Shown in pieces: positions 1 through 5,120 of a stretch of 5,120 bases of DNA. The position numbers and the translations under genes were made by a program. This DNA is from Rhodospirillaceae bacterium (GTDB lineage Bacteria; Pseudomonadota; Alphaproteobacteria; UBA828): contig JAPPKP010000229.1 of the NCBI GenBank assembly GCA_028819955.1, forward strand, positions 1-5,120, written 5' to 3'. How positions within the stretch are numbered: position 1 is the stretch's first letter; every line of letters begins with the position of its first letter. The notes below the pieces were generated by a model. That model made no database searches and had not been told where the DNA came from. It saw only the letters and a program-made list of their open reading frames with translations.

Positions 1-707
1 GTCCAGTATTCCGCCGGGATCAGCTCGGGCTTCTTGTAGAAGTGCCAGCGGCAGGGCTTTGAGTGATCGGGGTCGAAGTCGGTAACCCAGAGCGGCGCGC
101 CGCCCCACTCGATGGGCAGGATCTCGTTGAGCGCGCAGTGGACGCAGTAGTACGGCACGTCCTTGCGGCCCCAGCTCCACCAGTGCGCCTCTTGGGTGGA
201 GCCGAAGTTGTAGGGCGGGCCGAGACGCGACGGGGTCTTGTCCACAGGGTCGCCCCGCCGCATGCGCCCGCCGCTGCCGCAGGGGTCCATGACGATGGTG
301 TAGCGCTCGGCGTCCTCCAGCACCTCGATGTCACCCTCCTGCCGCGGCCCGCAGCGGTGCGCGCGCATCATCTCGGCGGTGAGCGTAACCTGGCGCTCGA
401 CGGTCATCCTGCGGAAGCCCTTCCAGGTCCGCTTCATCATCCAGGTCTCCTGGGTCGCACGCAGCATGGCGTAGACCTCGCCCTCGCCGAACTTGCGGCC
501 GATCTGGGTCAGCATGTCCCAGATCCAGTCGCAATAGAGATCGTGCAGGCCCTTCCATTCGTGGATCAGGTTACGCGCCAGCGTCTTGGCCTCCACCGTG
601 CGGCCCGCGTCGATGGCCTCCTCGATTACCTCTCCGGTGGGCCGGCCCAGATCGTCGAGATCGTCCTCGCGCAGCACCCGGCCCGCGAAATCAGACAGCC
701 TGAGCAT
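1..707 (-). CDS. Unrecognised conserved-looking Cys/Trp-rich protein, 3' end outside window
   Basis: I do not recognise this family and assign no function. The frame is open from an ATG at 707 to the left edge with no stop, so 235 codons are visible and the C-terminus is missing. The N-terminal half (residues 1-115) is charged and probably helical, with no signal peptide or membrane segment. The C-terminal half has a DPCGSGGRM motif (141-149), a WWSWGRKDVPYYCVHC block (176-191) containing a CxxC pair (C188, C191), and a further Cys at 219. With C59, C119, C143, H175 and H190 this could form a metal or Fe-S site, which is inference. Twelve tryptophans in 235 residues is high. The start is supported by a strong ribosome binding site five bases upstream. 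It follows the asparaginase stop by 22 bases on the same strand, so cotranscription is likely. Third positions are nearly all G/C, as expected for real coding sequence here. Confidence 0.8.
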   Translation of the reverse strand, partial: MLRLSDFAGRVLREDDLDDLGRPTGEVIEEAIDAGRTVEAKTLARNLIHEWKGLHDLYCDWIWDMLTQIGRKFGEGEVYAMLRATQETWMMKRTWKGFRRMTVERQVTLTAEMMRAHRCGPRQEGDIEVLEDAERYTIVMDPCGSGGRMRRGDPVDKTPSRLGPPYNFGSTQEAHWWSWGRKDVPYYCVHCALNEILPIEWGGAPLWVTDFDPDHSKPCRWHFYKKPELIPAEYW

Positions 708-712
708 GGCGT

Positions 713-722
713 CTCCCCTTCC
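713..722 (-). promoter_or_regulatory. Ribosome binding site of the left-edge gene
   Basis: On the minus strand this reads GGAAGGGGAG, ending five bases before the ATG at 707. It is a strong purine-rich Shine-Dalgarno in the short gap after the asparaginase stop. It fixes the start of the unrecognised gene and supports independent translation from a shared transcript. Confidence 0.65.
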
Positions 723-729
723 TTTACGG

Positions 730-1743
730 TTAAGCATCCTGCGCGGGGCGGACGGCGCCGACGAGGCGGCCCGCCCAATTCCGCAGGGGCTTGTCCAGCA
801 TGTCCGCCAGCGCCTCCCGGTCCCGGTCGTCGAGGACGCCGAGGCGATCAAGCATGGCCGCGATCGCAGCATCGGCGGCGCGGGTTGCGCCGTCGCGCAC
901 CTTCAGCGCGAGGCCGAGGCCGCTTGCGTAGAGCGCGGCATAGAACACCCCTTCGGCGCCGAACTTGACCAGCACGCGCTCGCCCGCCGTCTCGATGATG
1001 CGCGTACACGCGCGGCCGTCGCCCGCGACCATGAAAGGATGCCCGGCAACCGCACGGCGAACCCGCGCGATCGCAGCCCGGCGCTCCTCGGTGAGACTGG
1101 AGGGATCTGCAATGTTGGCTGCCGCCCGCGCGAGGCCAGAGAGCGGCAGGCCGATGGTCGGGATGCTGCAGCCGTCGACTGCCCACGGCGCCCGGTCGAG
1201 ATCGCAGCCGGACAGGTCGGCAATGGCGGCGGACACCCGTTGCTGCACCGGATGCTCGCGCGCGATGTAGCCCTCAGTCGGCTCGCCCAGCGCCCGCGCC
1301 GTCACCAGGAAGGCGCTGTGCTTGCCCGAGCACATGTTGTGGACCGCGCGCCCGGACTCGTCCGCGCGCACGCAGGCGTGGGCTGAGGGCGTGTGGTACG
1401 GCAGGTGGGGGCCGCATTCGAGGTCGTCTTCGTCGAGCCCGGCGCGTGCGAGCCAGCCCCGCACGACCGCGACATGCTCCGGCTGGCCGTTGTGCGAGGA
1501 GCAGGCCAGCGCGACCTCCTCGTCGCTCACGGCGTAGCGCTCGGCAGCGCCGGTCTCGAGCAACGGCAGGACCTGCACCGACTTGATGGCCGAGCGCGGA
1601 TAGACCACCGCCTCGGTCTTGCCCCAGCCTTGCACCAGACGGCCGGCCGGATCGACCACCGCCGCATCCACCAGATGTCGGCTCTCCACCGCCGGGCCGC
1701 GGGTGCACTCGACGACGAGCGGCCCCTGCCGTTCCGTATCCAC
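730..1743 (-). CDS. L-asparaginase II family protein (Rhizobium etli ReAV-like, zinc-containing class)
   Basis: Predicted to hydrolyse L-asparagine to aspartate and ammonia in the cytoplasm; no signal peptide is visible. The 337 residues match the asparaginase II family, which is unrelated to the EcAII fold and resembles serine beta-lactamases. Residues known from R. etli ReAV have clear counterparts: the SxxK pair S51/K54, S83 in CSSHNG (81-86), the zinc ligands C138 and K141 in CSGKH and C192 in DGCSIP, and K260 in VLVKFGAEG. All catalytic residues therefore appear intact. The start is GTG at 1743. An in-frame TAA at 1756-1758 closes the frame upstream and leaves no other start in between, and a modest AGGCGAGG lies just before it. 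The SDR upstream ends 61 bases away, and the unrecognised gene begins 22 bases after this stop. In rhizobia the related gene is induced by asparagine, but nothing here shows regulation. Confidence 0.92.
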   Translation of the reverse strand: MDTERQGPLVVECTRGPAVESRHLVDAAVVDPAGRLVQGWGKTEAVVYPRSAIKSVQVLPLLETGAAERYAVSDEEVALACSSHNGQPEHVAVVRGWLARAGLDEDDLECGPHLPYHTPSAHACVRADESGRAVHNMCSGKHSAFLVTARALGEPTEGYIAREHPVQQRVSAAIADLSGCDLDRAPWAVDGCSIPTIGLPLSGLARAAANIADPSSLTEERRAAIARVRRAVAGHPFMVAGDGRACTRIIETAGERVLVKFGAEGVFYAALYASGLGLALKVRDGATRAADAAIAAMLDRLGVLDDRDREALADMLDKPLRNWAGRLVGAVRPAQDA

Positions 1744-1804
1744 CCTTGCCTCGCCTTACTGCCGCATTTGGACGGAGCAAGAGCGTAGCACGCCGGCCCG
1801 ACGA

Positions 1805-2662
1805 CTACGCGTCGCTTGCAGCGGTCAGCACCTCGCTCGCCCACCAGAGGCGCCGCGCGGTCTCCGTATCGCGCGAGGCGCGGGACGAGAGGACCGGCTT
1901 GCGTTTCACGAAGTATTCCCCGCTCACCCCAGCAAGCTCGGGCGCGGTGGCGAGATAGATCATCGTGTCCGCGCCCCGCTCGGGGCTGAGCACGAGCGGG
2001 CTGGTCAGGATGAAGCGCATCCAGCCCGGCAGGTTGCGGAAGATGCCCGTCGCGACCACACCGGGGTGCAGGCAGTTGGCGGTGACGCCAGTTCCTTCCA
2101 GCCGGCGCGAAAGCTCATGGGTGAAGAGGATGTTCGCGAGCTTGGAGCGGCTGTAGGCACCGAAGGCGGAATAGCGCCGCTCGCCCTGCAGGTCGTCCAG
2201 GTCGAGGGCGAAGTTCTTGTGCGCTGCGGAGCTCACCGTCACCACGCGCGACGGCGCGCTCGCCTTGAGCCTGTCGAGCAGGAGGTTGGTCATCAGGAAC
2301 GGCGCCAGGTGATTGATCGCGAACGTGGCCTCCAGCCCGTCTTCGGTCTCGAGCCTGGTGCCCCAGCCGGCGACGCCCGCGTTGTTGATCAGCAAGTCGA
2401 GACGGTCGAACCGCTTCAGGAAGGCCGCCGCCACCTCGCGCACCTGCCGCTGGGACGCGAGATCGGCGATGAGCAGCGCCGCGTTGCCGCCGCGCTTCTC
2501 GATTTCTTCCATCACAGGAGAGCCGCGTGCGTGACTGCGGCAGATCAGCACGACCGTCGCCCCCCGCCCAGCGAGGTCGATGGCCGTCACCCGGCCAATC
2601 CCCGAGTTCGCGCCGGTGACGAGGCAGACCTTACCGTGCATGTCCGAGTTGTGTGCCGCCAT
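1805..2662 (-). CDS. Short-chain dehydrogenase/reductase, retinol dehydrogenase-like
   Basis: NAD(P)-dependent oxidoreductase of the classical SDR fold, 285 residues, probably cytoplasmic. Visible motifs in order: the cofactor glycine motif TGANSGIG (16-23), an Arg after the second strand (CRS, R42) that favours NADP(H), the adenine-contact D67 in ADLAS, NNAG (93-96), the structural Asn in FAINHLAPF (N117), the catalytic Ser in VTVSSAAHKN (about S144/S145), and YSRSK with Y170 and K174. HPGVVATGI (199-207) and the overall pattern resemble the RDH11-14/WWOX-type subgroup. The substrate cannot be told: members act on retinoids, steroids, xenobiotic carbonyls and other compounds. The ATG at 2662 has AGGA only a few bases upstream, which is close spacing. 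Met8 (ATG at 2641) is an alternative that would still retain the glycine motif. It ends in TAG. Gaps are 96 bases to higA upstream and 61 bases to the asparaginase downstream, so an own promoter is possible. Confidence 0.93.
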   Translation of the reverse strand: MAAHNSDMHGKVCLVTGANSGIGRVTAIDLAGRGATVVLICRSHARGSPVMEEIEKRGGNAALLIADLASQRQVREVAAAFLKRFDRLDLLINNAGVAGWGTRLETEDGLEATFAINHLAPFLMTNLLLDRLKASAPSRVVTVSSAAHKNFALDLDDLQGERRYSAFGAYSRSKLANILFTHELSRRLEGTGVTANCLHPGVVATGIFRNLPGWMRFILTSPLVLSPERGADTMIYLATAPELAGVSGEYFVKRKPVLSSRASRDTETARRLWWASEVLTAASDA

Positions 2663-2706
2663 ATTTCCTACCAGCTCACCGACGACAACCGCAGGAACTC
2701 AGGCGG

Positions 2707-2728
2707 GGACGGAGCCAAGCTTCCGCCC
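2707..2728 (-). terminator. Weak hairpin between higA and the SDR gene, possible higBA terminator
   Basis: On the minus strand the arms GGGCGGA (2728-2722) and TCCGTCC (2713-2707) can pair over seven positions, with one G-U wobble and an eight-base loop, about 30 bases after the higA stop. No U-tract follows, so an intrinsic terminator is doubtful. It may only be a chance GC-rich fold. Confidence 0.2.
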
Positions 2729-2758
2729 TCATATCGCAGCACCAGGTTGCAGTGGTCT

Positions 2759-3013
2759 TCAGGCCGCCGACGCGCGGGCTTGCGCCAGGTCGTAGGCGCC
2801 TTGCATCCGCACCCAATGTCCAGCGTCGCTCCAGCCGATTCGTTCCAGAGCCAGCGCCATTCGCGGCGACACGCCGGCCTTGCCGTTCAACACACGCGAC
2901 AGAGTATTCCGTGTGACTCCAAGGCGAGCAGCAGCTTCCGCCACCGTCCAGCCCTCCGCACGCACGGCATCGCGGATGATCTCACCGGGATGAGGCGGAT
3001 CGTACATGGCCAT
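2759..3013 (-). CDS. higA: HigA family antitoxin, XRE-type helix-turn-helix
   Basis: Antitoxin of a type II HigBA pair. It is expected to bind and neutralise HigB and, with it, repress the hig promoter. The 84 residues open with MYDPPHPGEIIRDAV (3-17), the family's hallmark N-terminus. A helix-turn-helix spans about 24-57, with VAEAAARLGVTRNTLSRVLNG as its core, followed by SPRMALALERI. The conserved C-terminal helix with HWVRMQGAYDLAQA (66-79) is present. The length is slightly below the usual 90-100 residues but nothing essential looks missing. The start at 3013 is preferred over Met3 because GGGAGG lies nine bases upstream of it. It begins 15 bases after higB's stop, in the toxin-first order typical of hig loci, so the two share a transcript. 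Confidence 0.95.
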   Translation of the reverse strand: MAMYDPPHPGEIIRDAVRAEGWTVAEAAARLGVTRNTLSRVLNGKAGVSPRMALALERIGWSDAGHWVRMQGAYDLAQARASAA

Positions 3014-3022
3014 ACGCCAGTT

Positions 3023-3028
3023 CCTCCC
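3023..3028 (-). promoter_or_regulatory. Strong ribosome binding site of higA
   Basis: GGGAGG on the minus strand lies nine bases before the higA ATG and directly abuts the higB stop codon. By contrast higB has no recognisable Shine-Dalgarno. The pattern suggests that antitoxin translation is favoured over toxin translation from the shared mRNA, which is inference. Confidence 0.7.
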
Positions 3029-3310
3029 TCAGTGATAATCGAGCAAGTCCACGTCCACCGCTTCGCCGTCCGCGAAGCGGAACACGATACGCCAGTTTCC
3101 CGTCACGGACACACTCCATTGGCCGGCTCGGTCACCCTTCAGTGAATGCAGCCGAAATCCCGGCAGGTCCATGTTGCGTGGTTCCGTCGCCTCGTCCAGC
3201 AGGAGCAGCACGCGCCGAATGCGAGGGACCAGTCGAGGGTCGAGTTGCCTGGCATCACCGCGCATATAGAGCCGTCGTAGTCCCCGGTGCGCGATCCTCA
3301 TCGACCGCAC
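3029..3310 (-). CDS. higB: HigB family toxin, RelE/ParE-superfamily mRNA endonuclease
   Basis: Toxin of the HigBA pair. Family members bind the ribosomal A site and cut mRNA during translation. The 93 residues align well by eye with Proteus HigB (92 residues): HRGLRRLY near the N-terminus, LHSLKGDRAGQWSVSV (54-69), GNWRIVFRF (71-79) and the C-terminal DYH (91-93). The catalytic positions known for Proteus HigB (H54, D90, Y91, H92) correspond to H55, D91, Y92 and H93, so the toxin looks active. The start is GTG at 3310, which gives family-typical length. An ATG at 3301 would remove three residues, and neither has a Shine-Dalgarno. A 10-bp inverted repeat touches the GTG. hisN ends 70 bases upstream on the same strand, so read-through from hisN is possible as well as an own promoter. 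Confidence 0.94.
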   Translation of the reverse strand: MRSMRIAHRGLRRLYMRGDARQLDPRLVPRIRRVLLLLDEATEPRNMDLPGFRLHSLKGDRAGQWSVSVTGNWRIVFRFADGEAVDVDLLDYH

Positions 3311-3334
3311 GTATCGCGAGGCGTCTCACGATAC
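3311..3334. promoter_or_regulatory. Inverted repeat abutting the higB start, candidate HigA operator
   Basis: Arms GTATCGCGAG (3311-3320) and CTCACGATAC (3325-3334) are inverted with nine of ten positions matching, around a four-base GCGT spacer. The dyad ends one base before the higB GTG. Hig loci are normally autoregulated by HigA dimers on a palindrome at the promoter, so this is the obvious candidate. A weak -10-like TATCGT on the minus strand (3332-3327) overlaps it. As minus-strand RNA the arms would pair fully with one G-U, so an RNA hairpin masking the toxin start, or a U-less hairpin after hisN, are alternatives. Confidence 0.6.
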
Positions 3335-3380
3335 ACGAGGCGCGGGGGTACGTGCAGCCGGCGCTCCGAACAGGATCTCA

Positions 3381-4220
3381 TTAGCCCTCTGAACTGGCGG
3401 CAGGCGCAAGAATCTCGAGCGCGGGCGCGTGCAGGCGGCGGTCGCCGACCGCGAGCACGCGGCCGTCCGCGCCGACGGGGCCGCCGTCCCACGATGTCAC
3501 GAGACCGCCGGCGCCCTCCACGATGGGGATCAGCGCAGCAATGTCCCAGAGGTTCATGCTCGCCTCGACCACCAGATCGATGAAGCCGGCGGAAAGCATC
3601 CCGTAGGCGTAGCAATCGGCGCCGAAGCGGCGGAGACGCACCTGCGCCGCCAGGGCGTCGAACCCGGCGCGCTCGGTGGGCGTGAACATGTCGGGCTCGG
3701 TCGCGTAGAGAACCGCCCCGCTCAGCTCGGGGCACGCACGCACGGCAAGGCGCCGATCGCCCAGGTAGGCGCCCTCGCCGTGGCCGACGAAGCGCTCTCG
3801 CAGGAAGGGCTGGTCCAGCACGCCGATGATCCCCCGGCCGCGGTCCTGCAGCGCGATCAGCGTGCCCCATGTCGTCATGCCGGAGATGAACGCCTTGGTG
3901 CCGTCGATGGGATCGATGACCCAGGTGAAGCGGGCGTCGGGCCGCTCGTGCCCGTGCTCCTCGCCCAGGATGCCGTGGTCCGGACAAGCCTCGTCGATCA
4001 GTGCGCGGATCGCGGTCTCGGCCTCGCGGTCGGCTGCCGTGACCGGCGAATAGCCGACGATATGGTCCTTGTCCTCGATCGCCAGCGCCTGCCTGAAATA
4101 GCGCAGAATGACCTCGCCCGACGCATCGGCGAGTCGATGCGCCAAGGGTAGATAGTCGCGCCAAGCCTCCGTCTCTGCCACGGCCTTGTCCCTCTTCCTT
4201 CCGCGCGTGCGCCCGACCAT
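3381..4220 (-). CDS. hisN: Inositol monophosphatase-superfamily phosphatase, probable histidinol-phosphatase HisN
   Basis: Predicted Mg-dependent phosphomonoesterase that converts L-histidinol phosphate to L-histidinol, the penultimate step of histidine synthesis, in the cytoplasm. Superfamily motifs are complete: PVTAADREAE (59-68), GILGEEHG (83-90, metal-binding E87), WVIDPIDGTKAFISG (100-114, with D103, I105, D106) and NLWDIAALIPIVEGAGG (223-239, D226). The FISGMTTWGTLIAL stretch (111-124) is characteristic of HisN rather than of SuhB or CysQ. Other IMPase substrates are not excluded. The frame starts at ATG 4220 (279 residues), but the first 13 residues are basic and atypical. GTG at 4181, with a GAGGG about nine bases upstream, gives 266 residues and a more usual N-terminus, so the true start may be there. 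It sits apart from other his genes, as IMPase-type hisN often does, and diverges from the plus-strand sphingomyelinase unit. Confidence 0.9.
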   Translation of the reverse strand: MVGRTRGRKRDKAVAETEAWRDYLPLAHRLADASGEVILRYFRQALAIEDKDHIVGYSPVTAADREAETAIRALIDEACPDHGILGEEHGHERPDARFTWVIDPIDGTKAFISGMTTWGTLIALQDRGRGIIGVLDQPFLRERFVGHGEGAYLGDRRLAVRACPELSGAVLYATEPDMFTPTERAGFDALAAQVRLRRFGADCYAYGMLSAGFIDLVVEASMNLWDIAALIPIVEGAGGLVTSWDGGPVGADGRVLAVGDRRLHAPALEILAPAASSEG

Positions 4221-4295
4221 AGCAGCAGGGCCCTGCCGCCCGCCATCGCGGGACGAGATGTTATGGCGACATGGTTGAGCGAGATGACGCTTGCG

Positions 4296-4314
4296 CCGTC
4301 ACAACGATTGACGG
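4296..4314. promoter_or_regulatory. Short perfect dyad in the divergent hisN/sphingomyelinase intergenic region
   Basis: CCGTCA (4296-4301) and TGACGG (4309-4314) form a perfect 6-bp inverted repeat around seven bases. The right arm overlaps TTGACG (4308-4313), a good -35 match for a plus-strand promoter toward the small ORF and sphingomyelinase. I cannot find a convincing -10 at the right spacing. It may be a regulator site or chance in GC-rich DNA. Confidence 0.25.
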
Positions 4315-4366
4315 ACGCTTGCCTCGCCCATTGGGACAGGGCCGGTGAGCGGGAAGTTCGAGTGTC

Positions 4367-4374
4367 GGAAGGGG
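4367..4374 (+). promoter_or_regulatory. Strong ribosome binding site before the small ORF
   Basis: GGAAGGGG ends five bases before the ATG at 4380. It is the best Shine-Dalgarno in the intergenic region. It is 58 bases from the sphingomyelinase GTG, so it cannot serve that gene directly, which is the main reason to believe in the intervening small ORF. Confidence 0.55.
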
Positions 4375-4379
4375 TACAC

Positions 4380-4436
4380 ATGCACCGCCACGAGTGGCGC
4401 GCCCTCGACTTCGTGACCCTCAAGCAGGTCTGGTGA
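4380..4436 (+). CDS. Putative 18-codon small ORF translationally coupled to the sphingomyelinase gene
   Basis: The frame encodes MHRHEWRALDFVTLKQVW and ends in TGA. No family is recognised. Support comes from the GGAAGGGG Shine-Dalgarno five bases before its ATG, from every codon ending in G or C (the coding style of this genome, unlike the intergenic DNA before it), and from the stop overlapping the next gene's start as GTGA (GTG 4433, TGA 4434). That arrangement fits translational coupling, with ribosomes finishing this peptide re-initiating on the sphingomyelinase. The same frame stays open upstream to an ATG at 4263, giving a possible 57-residue protein, but that extension has mixed third positions and a weaker Shine-Dalgarno. 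It is not a classical attenuation leader: there is no codon run. The peptide could be functional, or translation of it could be the only function. Confidence 0.4.
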   Translation: MHRHEWRALDFVTLKQVW

Positions 4437-5120
4437 TCGGAGACTTGAGCCTGGCGTTCCGCCTCGGCGCGGCGGGACACGCGATCGTGGGGGCAGCCCT
4501 TGCCGCCGCTCTGACGCTGGCACTCACCGGCGGCGGCGCGGCGGCGGAGCGCCAGTGCGAGGGGCCGGGCATCAACCACCGGCCGAGCCCGGCGACCTCT
4601 GACGACGTGCTCAGCGTCATCGCCTACAACGTCTATCTGTTGCCTTCCTACGTCCGCAACATTCCCTTCATGAGCGAACGCTTCGCGCTCGCGCAGGAGG
4701 AGCGCGCCGCTCTGATTCCGCGCTTCCTCGCCCCCTACGACGTGGTCATCCTGTCGGAGGCCTACGACGACGGCGCACGCGCGACGCTCCTTGCCGGGCT
4801 CAGGGCGCAAGGCTTTCGCTACGCCACCCGCATCCTGGGCACCGCCTGCCGCGCCGCCTCAAGCTGCGAGAAGGGCGTTGTCTACGAGCAGCCCCTCACC
4901 GACGACGCGCCGCGCGGCGGCGAAGGCGACACCTGGTTCGGCGAGGACGGCGGCGTGCTCATCGCCAGCCGGCATCCCATCGGTGTCGCCAAGGAATTGG
5001 TTTACGCCGATTGCGTGGAGCGCGACTGCAGCGCCGCCAAGGGCTTCGTCTACGCCCGCATCGACAAGGGCAGCGCGCGCTACCACGTCATCGGCACCCA
5101 CGCGCAGTTCGGCTGGGGCG
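4433..5120 (+). CDS. Secreted sphingomyelinase-family phosphodiesterase, 5' part
   Basis: Homologue of bacterial neutral sphingomyelinases (sphingomyelinase C, beta-haemolysin; DNase I-like fold), which split sphingomyelin or related lipids into ceramide and the phosphorylated head group. 229 codons are visible before the right edge. An N-terminal signal peptide is likely: Arg10, a hydrophobic Ala/Leu stretch (about 17-32) and cleavage near AAA-E (38/39), so export is expected. Conserved blocks follow: AYNVYLLPS (64-72, Asn66), VVILSEAYDD (104-113, metal-binding E109), EDGGVLIASRHPI (171-183), KGFVYARI (203-210) and YHVIGTHAQ (217-225, H223). The final catalytic block lies outside the window. 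C194 and C199 precede KGFVY, where a disulfide occurs in Bacillus and Listeria enzymes. The GTG at 4433 is chosen because it overlaps the upstream TGA; GTG 4394 and TTG 4445 are alternatives, and an in-frame stop at 4346-4348 limits extension. Sphingomyelin specificity is not proven; a phospholipase or related phosphodiesterase is possible. Confidence 0.85.
   Translation, partial: MIGDLSLAFRLGAAGHAIVGAALAAALTLALTGGGAAAERQCEGPGINHRPSPATSDDVLSVIAYNVYLLPSYVRNIPFMSERFALAQEERAALIPRFLAPYDVVILSEAYDDGARATLLAGLRAQGFRYATRILGTACRAASSCEKGVVYEQPLTDDAPRGGEGDTWFGEDGGVLIASRHPIGVAKELVYADCVERDCSAAKGFVYARIDKGSARYHVIGTHAQFGWG

Larger units (their letters stand above)
4221..4379. other. Divergent intergenic region between hisN and the small ORF/sphingomyelinase unit
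   Basis: This stretch must hold the promoters for both directions. Beyond the CCGTCA/TGACGG dyad, the TTGACG element and the ribosome binding site listed separately, I see no RNA gene, repeat or convincing -10 box. Third-position composition of the open plus frame here is mixed, which argues against coding before about 4377. Confidence 0.5.

Noticed and set aside
63..968. 301-codon open frame on the plus strand
   Set aside because: Antisense shadow of the left-edge gene and the asparaginase C-terminus; Arg/Pro/Gly-rich tail with no recognisable domain.
1744..1804. Gap between the SDR stop and the asparaginase GTG, checked for promoter or terminator
   Set aside because: The only -35/-10-like pair on the minus strand (TTGCTC and TAAGGC) is poor, and there is no convincing hairpin with a U-tract.
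1864..1884. GTATCGCG followed by GAGGCG inside the SDR gene, resembling one arm of the higB dyad
   Set aside because: It has no inverted partner nearby and lies in coding sequence; chance similarity in GC-rich DNA.
1619..3145. 508-codon open frame on the plus strand
   Set aside because: It runs antisense through the asparaginase, SDR, higA and part of higB, all of which have clear family motifs. Long antisense frames are expected opposite G/C-ending codons, and its product is low-complexity Arg/Ala/Pro/His-rich sequence with no motif.
3429..4151. 240-codon open frame on the plus strand
   Set aside because: It lies wholly antisense to hisN, which has a complete set of IMPase motifs.
4263..4436. 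Longer 57-codon version of the small ORF, starting at ATG 4263
   Set aside because: The added 39 codons have mixed third positions and only a weak GGACGAG before the start, whereas the last 18 codons have genome-typical codons and a strong Shine-Dalgarno at their own ATG. It is kept only as an alternative in the small-ORF entry.
3998..4810. 270-codon open frame on the minus strand
   Set aside because: It overlaps the hisN 5' region in another frame and is antisense to the sphingomyelinase signal peptide and first conserved blocks, so it is a shadow.

Overview
The window is strongly GC-rich (roughly two thirds G+C by eye), and its codons end mostly in G or C. Gene density, the HigBA pair, the ReAV-type asparaginase and the inositol-monophosphatase-type HisN suggest a proteobacterium, most likely an alphaproteobacterium. 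This is inferred from family distribution; genus cannot be told from the sequence.

Layout: six genes lie head to tail on the minus strand. In transcription order, right to left, they are an IMPase-superfamily histidinol-phosphatase (hisN, 3381-4220), a toxin-antitoxin pair in the diagnostic toxin-first order (higB 3029-3310, higA 2759-3013), a retinol-dehydrogenase-like short-chain dehydrogenase (1805-2662), a Rhizobium etli ReAV-like L-asparaginase (730-1743), and an unrecognised Cys/Trp-rich protein running off the left edge (1-707). On the plus strand, diverging from hisN, is the 5' part of a secreted sphingomyelinase-family phosphodiesterase (4433 to the right edge). An 18-codon open frame (4380-4436) with a strong Shine-Dalgarno precedes it and overlaps its start as GTGA.

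How they work together: the asparaginase and the unknown protein are 22 bases apart and probably cotranscribed. The hig pair has a 15-base gap filled by higA's ribosome binding site, so it is one unit. A 10-bp inverted repeat touches the higB start codon and is the best candidate for the HigA operator. The SDR and hisN have no obvious functional tie to these neighbours. The main points for a second look are the hidden coupled small ORF before the sphingomyelinase, the higB-abutting dyad, and the unnamed protein at the left edge. I see no complete new multi-gene system, no RNA genes, no mobile element and no CRISPR array.
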